NCBI GenBank assembly: GCA_041601945.1
Contig: JBFIHG010000007.1
Location: 1 to 64,000 of the forward strand
Length of the DNA stretch: 64,000 bases
From: JBFJKD01 sp041601945
Lineage (GTDB): Bacteria > Pseudomonadota > Gammaproteobacteria > Pseudomonadales > Porticoccaceae
Direction: 5' to 3'
Made by a program: the position numbers and the translations under genes. Within the stretch, counting starts at the first letter, position 1. Every line of letters begins with the position of its first letter. The notes under the pieces are model-generated. The model saw only the letters and a program-made list of their open reading frames with translations, was not told the origin of the DNA and did not search any database. Shown here one piece after another: positions 49,858 through 58,321 of the stretch.

Positions 49858-50928
49858 TCAGGACAGGTTGGCGCGAATCTTCTTCAACAGGCGCAGTGCC
49901 TGAGTGCGCTCGACAGCGCCCTGCTCTGCGTCGGTTACGTGCACCTCCACCCCCCCGTCCCCGGCCCGTACGCGCACCTGGTAGTTAGCCCCGAGGGGCG
50001 CACTCACATCGTCCGCCAGACCCAGCCAACGTCTAAAAAATCCTGGCCCTTCTTCCTCCTCGTTATCACCATAATGAACATCGATAATGCCGGCGGTGCG
50101 ATCCTGATCGACAATGCTAAAACCTTCGTGCGAGACCGCGTAACCCACCGACGCCCAGGCGCGATTGTAGTCGAGCTTAACTAACAAATAAGGTTCACCA
50201 TTTTTCGGCGCCACGACGTCTACCTTGGAGCCACCACCAATCGACTGTGCCAACAGCGATACGGTGCCGCTGGTAAGATCGCCAGCCAGGGCGTTAGCCA
50301 TGACTTCCGCCATACTGCGCTCGCGATCGTCACTGGTGGAGCGCTGCGGCCACGCCGGCGTGGCCACGCTGTCCACCCCGGTCTGGGAATGTAGAATGCT
50401 AATTTCGGTGCTCTTGAGCTGCACCCCCTGCTCGATTCGGAAGCGATAACGGTGTTTGGCCGCGTTATCGTTTTGTAGTTGCACCCATTCCGTTTCGATG
50501 ACCCCCGCAGGCGCGTCGGCCACCGCCGTTGGAATTCCGTTGCTATTGAGAATATTGCGTACGCGGGGCCATACTTCCCCAGGCGTGCGATTGATTAAAA
50601 TCCAGCGATTGTCCCCGAGGGACTGAATTTTTACTTCCTGCTCCAGCAAATTGCTCGACACGGACTGCGGGCGCGGCACTGCTGCGGTTTCATCCAGAAT
50701 GGATGTCTCCGGGATGGTAGGCACTGCATAGAGTTGACCTAATGCGCCCTTATCCAAATCTTCCGGCACTACTATCGGTGGCATTTCACGGGCTTCACGA
50801 TAATCGTCACCGCGGTTACGCAACGCGCCGTCATCGCTAAACAGTCCACAGCCGCTGAGACCCAGCGTCATGCCCAACAGTGTCGCACTTAAAATCGCCG
50901 CGGGGTTTGCTAGATACTTTTTGCTCAT
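49858..50928 (-). CDS. bamC: Outer membrane protein assembly factor BamC
   Basis: Lipoprotein of the BAM complex that binds BamD; partner of the BamA encoded near 25 kb. The ATG at 50928 gives 356 residues. The signal sequence ends in LSGCGLF (lipidated Cys), followed by an unstructured segment (YREAREMPPIVVPEDLD) typical of the BamC region that occupies BamD. Two helix-grip domains follow (about residues 90-200 and 225-340). It lies between dapA and the MBL gene, matching Pseudomonas order. The name nlpB is an older synonym. Confidence 0.92.
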   Translation of the reverse strand: MSKKYLANPAAILSATLLGMTLGLSGCGLFSDDGALRNRGDDYREAREMPPIVVPEDLDKGALGQLYAVPTIPETSILDETAAVPRPQSVSSNLLEQEVKIQSLGDNRWILINRTPGEVWPRVRNILNSNGIPTAVADAPAGVIETEWVQLQNDNAAKHRYRFRIEQGVQLKSTEISILHSQTGVDSVATPAWPQRSTSDDRERSMAEVMANALAGDLTSGTVSLLAQSIGGGSKVDVVAPKNGEPYLLVKLDYNRAWASVGYAVSHEGFSIVDQDRTAGIIDVHYGDNEEEEGPGFFRRWLGLADDVSAPLGANYQVRVRAGDGGVEVHVTDAEQGAVERTQALRLLKKIRANLS

Positions 50929-51004
50929 ATTGGCATCGTTTCCTGGTACTGATAATAGAGTCACGGTAGTCCTTGTGAACTGGAATTTGTGTTGCTTTAG
51001 CCTG

Positions 51005-51886
51005 CTATAAAATACCGGCTTCCTGCATAACAGCCCGCACTGCCGGGCGCAGCTCTTCGGACAGGGGCGTCATGGGTAAGCGAATGGCATCCTGAGCCAT
51101 CCAGCCCATTTCTGCCACCACCCATTTAACCACAATGGGGTTCGACTCAAAAAATAGCGCGTTATGTATCGGTCGCAGAGTTTCATCTATCGCCCGCGCC
51201 CGCTGCGCATCCCCCATTAACGCCGCTGCGCACGCGTCTGCCATAAGTCGCGGCGCAACGTTCGCAGTCACCGAAATATTGCCTTTCCCACCCAGCAGCA
51301 TCAGTTCAACCGCCGTGAAATCGTCTCCCGAGTAGATCGCGAACTCGGGTGGACATTGCTCGATCAACCACTGCGCTCGCTCCAACTCGCCAGTCGCTTC
51401 CTTAATGCCGACAATATTATCTACCTGCGCCAGGCGCCACACGGTTTCCTGCAGCATGTCGCAGGCGGTGCGTCCCGGTACATTGTATAGAATTTGCGGA
51501 ATATCCACCGCCTCGGCGATCCCACGAAAATGCCGGTACAACCCCTCCTGGGTCGGTTTGTTGTAATACGGCACAACCAGTAAACAGGCATCCGCACCGT
51601 TATCTCTGGCGCCGCAAGTTAGCTCGATGGCTTCCTGTGTACTATTAGCGCCAGTGCCAGCGATAACAGGCACCCGCCCCGCCGCGCGCTGCGCGCAGGT
51701 ACGCACCACTTTAAGGTGTTCATCCACCGACAGCGTTGCCGACTCACCCGTCGTGCCCACCGCGACAATAGCGCTGGTCCCCTGCTCTACATGCCAGTCG
51801 ACCAGGCGCCCAAGGGCTTCCCAGTCCACGTCCAGGGTATCCGGCAACATCGGGGTAACCAGTGCAACGATACTGCCGGTGATCAT
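51005..51886 (-). CDS. dapA: 4-hydroxy-tetrahydrodipicolinate synthase
   Basis: First committed enzyme of diaminopimelate/lysine synthesis: condenses pyruvate with aspartate semialdehyde. A TIM-barrel aldolase of 293 residues (E. coli 292). Pyruvate-binding and substrate residues are in VAVGTTGESATLS, VPYYNKPTQEGLYRHF, ILYNVPGRTACDM (Tyr) and IVGIKEATGELERA (Schiff-base Lys). The ATG at 51886 has GGAG 7 nt upstream. The lysine-sensing residues cannot be judged with confidence. Confidence 0.97.
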   Translation of the reverse strand: MITGSIVALVTPMLPDTLDVDWEALGRLVDWHVEQGTSAIVAVGTTGESATLSVDEHLKVVRTCAQRAAGRVPVIAGTGANSTQEAIELTCGARDNGADACLLVVPYYNKPTQEGLYRHFRGIAEAVDIPQILYNVPGRTACDMLQETVWRLAQVDNIVGIKEATGELERAQWLIEQCPPEFAIYSGDDFTAVELMLLGGKGNISVTANVAPRLMADACAAALMGDAQRARAIDETLRPIHNALFFESNPIVVKWVVAEMGWMAQDAIRLPMTPLSEELRPAVRAVMQEAGIL

Positions 51887-51960
51887 GATGCTGCTCCGTA
51901 AAAAAGACAATGGTACTGAGGTGAATTGGCGGGCACAAGCGGCGCCTCCCGAATCGACAA

Positions 51961-52920
51961 TTAATTGGGGTTTCCAGCCCTTTTCCGTCCCTTGCGTTTG
52001 CGCTTCGCCGGATAAACTGACTCCGCCCCCGGCGGCCTGGTTTTAAAACGGCGATGCACCCAGAGGTACTGCTCCGGCGTTGCGCGGATAAAGGCCTCGA
52101 TAATGTTATTAATGCGTGTCGCATCGACCACGTCGTCCCCGGTCGGAAAGTTTTCCAGCGGCGGATGTACGGTCACCCGATAATGACCGTTGGCGAGGCG
52201 CACATGGGTAAACGGCAAAACTTTGGCATTCCCGGCTCGCGCTAATTTAGCAGTAGCCGTTACGGACGCGGCGGGCACACCGAAAAAAGGCGCGAAAACG
52301 CTTTGTTTTCTTCCGTAATCCTGATCCGGCGCATACCAGATCACCCGCCCCCTGCGCAGCGCTTTGAGCACTCCGCGCACATCTTCCCGAGGAAACACCG
52401 CACAATCGGGATTATTTGACAGGCGTCCTTTTTGCTGCAAATAGTCGTACACCGGATTCCCGTGGGGCCGGTACATGCCGTCGGTCGAATAGTAATGGGC
52501 CAGGATCTGCCCCCCCACTTCGAGGGTGGTGTAGTGCATGGCCATCAGCAACGCCCCCTGACCATTAAGCTGTTCCAGATGTTCGAGACCATGCAGTTCA
52601 TAACGTTCGGCAAAACGTCGCCACGGCCACCACCAGGCCATCGCTACTTCAAACAGGGAAATCCCCAGGTCCTCGAAATTTTCTCGCAGCAGTTGCTCCC
52701 GTTCCCGAGTAGTTTTTTCCGGGAAACACAGCTCCAGGTTACGACTGGCGATGGCGCGCCGAAAGCCCCCAACCCGCAACAGCACGTGCCCCAATCTACG
52801 ACCCAGCCACGTCATCAAGCGATACGGCAATAGCGCGGTGAGGCGCCACAGACCCATGCCGATCCAGGTAAGCCAATAGCGAGGGTGGAGCAGGGAAAGT
52901 TTAAAACCAGGGGATTTCAT
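51961..52920 (-). CDS. LpxL/HtrB-type lipid A lauroyl acyltransferase
   Basis: Inner-membrane late acyltransferase that adds a secondary acyl chain to Kdo2-lipid A. The 319-residue protein has a short N-terminal hydrophobic segment, the catalytic H-x4-E motif in AMHYTTLEVGGQIL, YRPHGNPVYDYLQQKGR, VIWYAPDQDYGRKQSVFAPFFG and EQYLWVHRRFKTRPPG. These fit LpxL/LpxM/LpxP; the preferred acyl chain cannot be told. It follows LpxA/B/D and KdsA in pathway order. The C-terminal tail is strongly basic (AKRKRKGRKRAG). Confidence 0.9.
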   Translation of the reverse strand: MKSPGFKLSLLHPRYWLTWIGMGLWRLTALLPYRLMTWLGRRLGHVLLRVGGFRRAIASRNLELCFPEKTTREREQLLRENFEDLGISLFEVAMAWWWPWRRFAERYELHGLEHLEQLNGQGALLMAMHYTTLEVGGQILAHYYSTDGMYRPHGNPVYDYLQQKGRLSNNPDCAVFPREDVRGVLKALRRGRVIWYAPDQDYGRKQSVFAPFFGVPAASVTATAKLARAGNAKVLPFTHVRLANGHYRVTVHPPLENFPTGDDVVDATRINNIIEAFIRATPEQYLWVHRRFKTRPPGAESVYPAKRKRKGRKRAGNPN

Positions 52921-53007
52921 CGACGCACCCGTTGCAAAGACGCGCCATTATATAGCACCAGTTAAATCGATGACGGCCACACACGACGTATCGATTTGGG
53001 TCCCGGG

Positions 53008-53241
53008 CTAGCGTCGCAAATACGCATCCAGATGTTCTACCAACTCCGTCCAGTCCGAATCATCCGCCAGCACCTCAATCAAAAAAGCGCGTTGAGCGGG
53101 ATTCCAGAACGGCGCTTCGACAAGACTCAGAGCGGGGTCCAACGGACTGTGCTGATCGATAAACTGCGCAATCGAGAGCTCGGACGACGGCAATCCAAGC
53201 TGATCGAATAACGCGGATAATGTGTGCGGCCATGTATCCAT
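53008..53241 (-). CDS. DUF2789 family protein
   Basis: 77-residue protein that I recognise as DUF2789 from the start MDTWPHTLSALFDQLGLPS and the block APFWNPAQRAFLIEVLADDSDW. It is a small, probably helical cytosolic protein of unknown function found across Pseudomonas relatives. It starts with an ATG at 53239-53241. It lies alone between the LpxL-type gene and an MBL gene, with about 90-110 nt of non-coding DNA on each side. Confidence 0.85.
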   Translation of the reverse strand: MDTWPHTLSALFDQLGLPSSELSIAQFIDQHSPLDPALSLVEAPFWNPAQRAFLIEVLADDSDWTELVEHLDAYLRR

Positions 53242-53354
53242 TCATATTCACCGTGTTAATGCCCCAACCACCGCCACGCGGTGCGCGACGGGCAAACTTT
53301 ACAGCCTTTTCAGCGACCTGTGACAACACCCCTGATATGCAGTGATATATCCAG

Positions 53355-54203
53355 CTAGTCATTCAGACGCCAGCGCGCCTGATCAAACTCCCCGTGAGTT
53401 TGAGTGCAGGTCGCTCTGCCATCCCGCTGCAACTTGAGCAGATGAGCCCACAGGGAATAGCGGGCGTAGGTAAGCACCGCGGGATCCACATCGTCGTACA
53501 CAACTGGCAGAATTTCCAGCAAGCTGGCTTCGCCAACTTTACTCATGCCGGACACGGTTTTTTGCTCGCGCATCAGGCGATGTCGATACAGCGTGTCCAC
53601 CACCTTCATCGGCTCCGGAATCAAATTGCCATGCCCGGGGGCAATCCCGATGAGTGGATATTCCCGCAACAGTTCAAGCGACTGCAAATAATCTTTCATA
53701 TCGCCGCTGGGAGGAATAATCACCACTGTCGAACCATCCATAATATGGTCCCCGGAAAATAGTAGACCTTCCTCGCGCAACAGGTAACAAAAGTGATTTC
53801 CCACGTGACCCGGAGTATGAATCGCCTCCAGTGTGAACTCGTCGGTAGTGAGTAACTGCCCATGACTGATGTTGCGCGCCACGGAAAAAGTCGTATCCTG
53901 AAAATGATCAGGCTCCTGCATAACACAACCGAATACCTCGGCCCCGGTTATGGCGGCCAGCTCGTGCGTGAGTGGCGAGTGATCCTTGTGGGTGTGAGTG
54001 GCCACGATACGACGAATTTTCCCTTCACCGGCCGCGAGAATGGCCTGTAAATGACTGTCGTCCAACGGGCCAGGATCGAGCACCGTGTACTCGTCGCGAC
54101 CCAATAGATAGGTGTTGGTGCCGGGCCCGGTCATCTTGCTGCCATTAGGTGCGGTTAAACGTCGCACCAGTGGCGACCATTGTTCCACCGTAGCGGTACT
54201 CAC
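53355..54203 (-). CDS. MBL-fold metallo-hydrolase (LACTB2-like)
   Basis: 282-residue metallo-beta-lactamase-fold protein with NGSKMTGPGTNTYLLG near the start and the metal motif VATHTHKDHSPLT. THTHKD resembles the LACTB2 branch. Further ligands lie in AIHTPGHVGNHFCYLL, LFSGDHIMDGS and GIAPGHGNLIPEP. A winged-helix C-terminal extension is typical of this group. Human LACTB2 is an endoribonuclease; bacterial relatives include CoA-thioester and quinol hydrolases, so no substrate is claimed. The start is a GTG at 54203, 22 nt after fabV. Confidence 0.88.
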   Translation of the reverse strand: MSTATVEQWSPLVRRLTAPNGSKMTGPGTNTYLLGRDEYTVLDPGPLDDSHLQAILAAGEGKIRRIVATHTHKDHSPLTHELAAITGAEVFGCVMQEPDHFQDTTFSVARNISHGQLLTTDEFTLEAIHTPGHVGNHFCYLLREEGLLFSGDHIMDGSTVVIIPPSGDMKDYLQSLELLREYPLIGIAPGHGNLIPEPMKVVDTLYRHRLMREQKTVSGMSKVGEASLLEILPVVYDDVDPAVLTYARYSLWAHLLKLQRDGRATCTQTHGEFDQARWRLND

Positions 54204-54225
54204 AGCGCCGCGCCAAAGCGAATCA

Positions 54226-55407
54226 TCATAAGTTCACCATGGGATCCACGTCTGCATCGTAATCCACCCCGGCCAGACCAAATCCGAACAAGCGCAAAAA
54301 TTCCGCGTGGTAGCCTGCGTAATCGGTCAGTTCATTGACATTTTCCGTGGTGACTTTGCCCCACAGTTCCTGCACCTTGTGTTGCACGCTGTCTTTGAGT
54401 TCCAGGCCATCCATACGCAGCCGGCCGGCTTCATCCACGTCCCGTTGACCGTCGGTATAAAACTGGCGTGCGAACAAGCCCTGAATTTGTTCAATGCAGC
54501 CCTCGTGGGAACCCTCTTCCTTCATAATCTTGTAGAGGATGGAGATATACAGGGGCATGATGGGAATGGCCGAGCTGGCCTGGGTGACCAGAGCCTTCAA
54601 TACCGACACCTTGCACTCGCCGCCGACAGCCTTCAATTTCCTGTCGATCTGCGCTGCAGCGCGATCCAGATCCCGCTTGGCCATACCGATGCTGGCATTA
54701 CCGTAAAGCGGCCAGGTCATTTCCTTGCCGATATAGGTGTAGGCCGTGGATTTGCAACCGGGCGCGAGTAATCCCGCATCGCTCAGGGCGTCGATCCACC
54801 ATTCCCAATCTTCACCGCCCATCACTTTAATTGTGTCGGCGATCTCTGCCTCCGTGGCTGGCTCAACCGTCACTTCATCCACGACCATTTTGTCGGTATT
54901 CAGCCCTTTCATCGTATAGGCATTGCCAATGGGCTTAAGACTCGAATTGTAGGTAACGCCGCTACGTGGATCGGTGCGTCGCGGCGATGCCAGGGAGTAC
55001 ACCACCATATCCACCGGGCCCATGCCGTTTTGTAACGTCGCAATAACCTGCTGTTTCACCTCATCGGAAAACGCATCGCCGTTAATGCCCTCGGCGTACA
55101 ACCCTGCCTTGCGCGCCGCCGCTTGCATGGCGGCGGTATTGTAATAACCTGCGCTGGCAGTACGATTATCACTCGGTGGTTTTTCAAAAAACACTCCGAG
55201 GGTATCCGCCCCACAGCCGAAAGCTGCCGTGATACGCGACGCCAGCCCGTAACCCGTTGACGCACCGATCACCAACACTTTTTTTGGCCCGTTAGCAATT
55301 GGGCCCTTGCTTGTAACGTAGTCAATTTGTTGCTGCACATGCGCCGCACAACCGATCGGATGCGCGTTAGTACAAATAAATCCGCGAATTTTTGGTTTGA
55401 TAACCAT
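54226..55407 (-). CDS. fabV: Enoyl-ACP reductase FabV
   Basis: NADH-dependent trans-2-enoyl-ACP/CoA reductase, the last step of fatty acid elongation. FabV-type enzymes are known for insensitivity to triclosan. The 393-residue protein begins MVIKPKIRGFICTNAHPIGC. It has the cofactor motif VLVIGASTGYGLASRI and the FabV-specific catalytic pair Y-x8-K in LYGNASIGMAK, with VYSLASPRRTDP in between. The length fits the family (about 400). It diverges from the halohydrin-dehalogenase-like gene across a 271-nt spacer. Confidence 0.96.
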   Translation of the reverse strand: MVIKPKIRGFICTNAHPIGCAAHVQQQIDYVTSKGPIANGPKKVLVIGASTGYGLASRITAAFGCGADTLGVFFEKPPSDNRTASAGYYNTAAMQAAARKAGLYAEGINGDAFSDEVKQQVIATLQNGMGPVDMVVYSLASPRRTDPRSGVTYNSSLKPIGNAYTMKGLNTDKMVVDEVTVEPATEAEIADTIKVMGGEDWEWWIDALSDAGLLAPGCKSTAYTYIGKEMTWPLYGNASIGMAKRDLDRAAAQIDRKLKAVGGECKVSVLKALVTQASSAIPIMPLYISILYKIMKEEGSHEGCIEQIQGLFARQFYTDGQRDVDEAGRLRMDGLELKDSVQHKVQELWGKVTTENVNELTDYAGYHAEFLRLFGFGLAGVDYDADVDPMVNL

Positions 55408-55596
55408 GATTACTCCTATAAGCGGCGTCCCGGGCAGGCGGCGCAGACTGAATTATTCTCTCGCCACCGCGCAGGGCACAAATTACGGTGCCGGCAACCG
55501 CAGCGTGAGTAGCGGAATGATACCGCGAACCACCGCTGCACTCTACCGAGCCGTTGCGCTACGTTCCCGCCAACCGGGGCAGTCTGAAGCATTGGT

Positions 55597-55625
55597 TTGT
55601 GACACAATAATGCCAAATCTATTAG
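55597..55625 (+). promoter_or_regulatory. Candidate promoter of the dehalogenase-like/TSUP pair
   Basis: TTGTGA (55597-55602), a 17-nt spacer and TATTAG (55620-55625), each matching consensus at four positions. It lies 53 nt before the ATG at 55679 and faces away from fabV. Confidence 0.4.
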
Positions 55626-55678
55626 TGCATCTGCGTTGGGCAGGCAGGTCTAGCGACACAACTGGGGGTTCGGCAATC

Positions 55679-56365
55679 ATGGTACGTATCGGCGACAGCT
55701 TGCGGGACAAACGGGTGCTCATCACCCAGTGCGAAGATTTTATGGGCCCGGTATTGTGCGACCTGTTCCGCGCTCATGGCGCCGAAGTCATTGCCAACAA
55801 GCAAATGTTGGCCGACCCCCAAGCCGCCGAAAGTATTGTCGCCGCGGCAGGATCGGTTGATGTGCTGATCGCCAATCTGGCCGTACCCCGGCCCCGCACC
55901 AACGTACATCAAGTCACTGATGAAGAGTGGAGACATGTTTTTAGCCATATGGTCGACCCGCTGCCGCGCCTGTGTCGGGCAGTATTGCCGGCCATGATGG
56001 AACGTCGCGGCGGTAAAATTGTGGTAATGGGCAGCGCCTCGGCGCTGCGGGGCATGAAGCAGGCGTCCACCTATAGCGCAGCGCGCGGTGCACAAATCGC
56101 CTACGTGCGCGCCGCTGGTGCCGAATTGGCCGAATACAATGTGCACATTAATCTCATCGCACAAAACTTTGTAGACAACCCCACCTACTTTCCACCGGAA
56201 GTGCAGGCGAGCGATGCCTTTAAACAACGACTGCAACAGGAAGTACCGCTGCAACGGCTGGCCACCCCACAGGAAGACGCCCTGTTTGCGGTATTTCTGG
56301 CCTCCAGCGAAGTGAATTTTTTTGTTGGCCAAAGTTTTCCGTTTGCCGGTGGCTGGGTAACATAA
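55679..56365 (+). CDS. Halohydrin dehalogenase-like SDR-fold protein
   Basis: 228-residue protein of the short-chain dehydrogenase fold, but not a normal NAD(P) enzyme. Where SDRs have the glycine-rich cofactor loop it reads VLITQCEDFMGPVL, which matches the halohydrin dehalogenase motif T-x4-F-x-G (T16, F21, G23). The catalytic residues follow S-x12-Y-x3-R exactly (S119, Y132, R136, in STYSAARGA), with Arg instead of the SDR Lys. Further stretches ELAEYNVHINLIAQNF and PLQRLATPQEDALFAVFLAS parallel HheC as I remember it. Such enzymes open or form epoxides from vicinal halohydrins and accept anions such as cyanide or azide. The start at 55679 lacks a strong ribosome binding site. The TSUP permease starts 5 nt after the stop. 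Confidence 0.82.
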   Translation: MVRIGDSLRDKRVLITQCEDFMGPVLCDLFRAHGAEVIANKQMLADPQAAESIVAAAGSVDVLIANLAVPRPRTNVHQVTDEEWRHVFSHMVDPLPRLCRAVLPAMMERRGGKIVVMGSASALRGMKQASTYSAARGAQIAYVRAAGAELAEYNVHINLIAQNFVDNPTYFPPEVQASDAFKQRLQQEVPLQRLATPQEDALFAVFLASSEVNFFVGQSFPFAGGWVT

Positions 56366-56370
56366 ACACG

Positions 56371-57126
56371 ATGATCACCGACCCATTTTTCTATTTATGC
56401 GCTATTCCCGCAGTGCTGATATTTGGTCTCGCCAAGGGCGGTTTTGGTGGCGGCATCGCGGTTGTCTCAGTACCGTTAATGACCCTGGCCATACCCCCGG
56501 TACAGGCGGCGGCGATACTGCTGCCGATACTGATTGTGATGGATGTGGTTGCGATGTGGAGCTTTCGCGGCCAGTGGAGCAAGGATAATTTGCGCTTTTC
56601 CCTGCCCGGCGCCATGCTGGGTGTCGTCCTCGGGGCGTTTACTTTTCGCTATCTGTCGGAAGATGCCATCCGCATTCTGATCGGCGTTATCGCCGTGGCA
56701 TTCTGCCTGAATTACTGGCTCAAACCATCCCTGGAAAAAAAATCCGAGCCAAGCCTGTTACACGGCAGCCTGTGGGGCACGGTGGCCGGATTTACCAGTT
56801 TTGGCATTCACGCTGGCGGACCACCGTTAAGTATTTATTTGCTGCCGCAAAAAATGAGCAAAACCCTGCTAATGGGTACTTTTGCGATTTTTTTTGCGGT
56901 GGTAAATATCGTCAAGCTCGTCCCTTATACCTGGCTGGGTCAGTTCGACCACACCAACCTTTTAACGGCCCTGGTGTTAACGCCGCTGGCCCCGGTCGGC
57001 GTACGGTTGGGTTATTTCCTGCTGCATAAAATTAGCGAACAGCTGGTTTATCGGCTGTGCTATTTTTTCCTGTTCGTGGTGGGTATCAAACTGCTTTACG
57101 ATGGCGGCAGCGGTATGCTGCTATAA
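56371..57126 (+). CDS. TSUP (TauE/SafE) family anion permease
   Basis: 251-residue inner-membrane protein with about eight helices in two homologous halves. The N-terminal repeat reads IFGLAKGGFGGGIAVVSVPLM and the second reads AGFTSFGIHAGGPPLSIYLLP; both carry the family's Gly/Pro-rich membrane motif. Characterised members move sulfite, sulfonates or other small organic anions. It begins 5 nt after the dehalogenase-like gene, so the two are almost certainly co-transcribed and may share a substrate or product. That link is an inference. The start is ATG 56371. Confidence 0.87.
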   Translation: MITDPFFYLCAIPAVLIFGLAKGGFGGGIAVVSVPLMTLAIPPVQAAAILLPILIVMDVVAMWSFRGQWSKDNLRFSLPGAMLGVVLGAFTFRYLSEDAIRILIGVIAVAFCLNYWLKPSLEKKSEPSLLHGSLWGTVAGFTSFGIHAGGPPLSIYLLPQKMSKTLLMGTFAIFFAVVNIVKLVPYTWLGQFDHTNLLTALVLTPLAPVGVRLGYFLLHKISEQLVYRLCYFFLFVVGIKLLYDGGSGMLL

Positions 57127-57462
57127 CATTCACCGCGCACCCGATTTACGAGCGGACGGCCAATAGCCGCGGCTGCGAATTGTTTATTAGTCGGCTTCTC
57201 GAGTAACGTATTTTTTGGCAACTTCACACTCAATCGTGGACCTAGTGTTGCAGATAACCAATATGGCGAAGCCGATTCGTTCAGCACCCCGACATTGGCA
57301 CCCGCTGATCTATTTGGTGTGTTGGCGATCGGCGCCCTGTTTAGCGTCGGCAAGCGGACCCTTTTGCGAGCGTAATCGGCGCCATTCGAAACCGCCAAAA
57401 TATCGCGAGGTTAAGCCTGATAATGACAGTTGGCGCGTTAATGCAACACACAGAGCACACGG
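57127..57462. other. Region without a supported gene after the TSUP permease
   Basis: 336 nt. Directly after the permease stop the same frame stays open for 82 codons with no early start codon and ends at 57375. Its last part, TPTLAPADLFGVLAIGALF followed by basic residues, looks like a Pro-rich, membrane-anchor and Arg/Lys sorting tail. The opposite strand is also partly open. No terminator or RNA gene is evident. It may hold a decayed coding remnant. Confidence 0.35.
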
Positions 57463-58167
57463 TTATTTATAATACATGCCCTTTATTCTGGCGACAAAAT
57501 CTGTGAGATTTGTGTGGTTCAAGCCCGCATCCTTAACCGGAGATTCAATCGGAACACTCAGAATATTTGCCAGCAAACTATAGGCTATGGCATCAATTTC
57601 AGTGGGCGTTTCACCCATAAAAAACGGCTTTTCGCCCAGCAGATCGGCCAGGGCAATCATATCCTTGATCCCAATGGCGCGAATTTCCTGCAATGAATGC
57701 TTGCCTATACCGTGACCCATCAGCTGACGTTTGACGCTGCGTCTGACAATGGGCGCCAGAATAAAGCGCAATGGTTTGGGAATGCCGCCAAGCACAATAT
57801 CGCGAAACTTGTGCCAGTTTGATTCCACCATCCAGCGCTCGTAAACCATCACCCAATACAGGTTTTCCTCCAGCAAGCGCCGCAGCGCGTGTGTCAGAGC
57901 TTTTTGCGCAGATGTTAGTGATATATCCAGATCACAGTTAAATTCGCTATTGAGGTAGTCGATAATAAAACCGGAGTCCCCCATTTTATTGCCGCGGTGC
58001 TCGATCCACGGTAGCTTCTTTTTGGGTCCATTAAACGGCGCGGCATCGATCACCGATACATAGGGTATATCAGCCATTTTGAGGTAGGTTTCGAGCTTCA
58101 GACAAAATGGACTGACTGAAGCAAGTCCCCAGCCCCCTGGAATTTGATGAACAATTACCTTCTCCAT
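57463..58167 (-). CDS. Glutathione S-transferase family protein (Fax/metaxin-like)
   Basis: 234-residue protein with a thioredoxin-like N-terminal domain (SVSPFCLKLETYLKMADIPY, then KKKLPWIEHRGNKMGDSGFI) and an all-helical C-terminal domain ending DFVARIKGMYY. The pattern fits the 'failed axon connections'/metaxin branch of the GST superfamily, in which the second domain has EIDAIAYSLLANIL. Bacterial members have no firmly known substrate. It starts at an ATG (58165-58167). The 154 nt between it and the crotonase contain nothing I can name. Confidence 0.85.
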   Translation of the reverse strand: MEKVIVHQIPGGWGLASVSPFCLKLETYLKMADIPYVSVIDAAPFNGPKKKLPWIEHRGNKMGDSGFIIDYLNSEFNCDLDISLTSAQKALTHALRRLLEENLYWVMVYERWMVESNWHKFRDIVLGGIPKPLRFILAPIVRRSVKRQLMGHGIGKHSLQEIRAIGIKDMIALADLLGEKPFFMGETPTEIDAIAYSLLANILSVPIESPVKDAGLNHTNLTDFVARIKGMYYK

Positions 58168-58321
58168 TTCTCCTCCGGCAACCCACGCCCTGCATTAAGC
58201 ACACACTCTCCGCCACATACGATATGCCATTGTTGTTCCCCAATCCAAGCGCCAGTCAACCACGCGCTTGTTTTTCCCGATTCACAGTCTCGGCGATGTG
58301 CCTTGCACACCTTCTTTGCAA

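Noticed and set aside
57215..57472. 85-codon plus-strand frame after the TSUP gene
   Set aside because: Low-complexity, basic, no start signal; overlaps the better-looking remnant frame.
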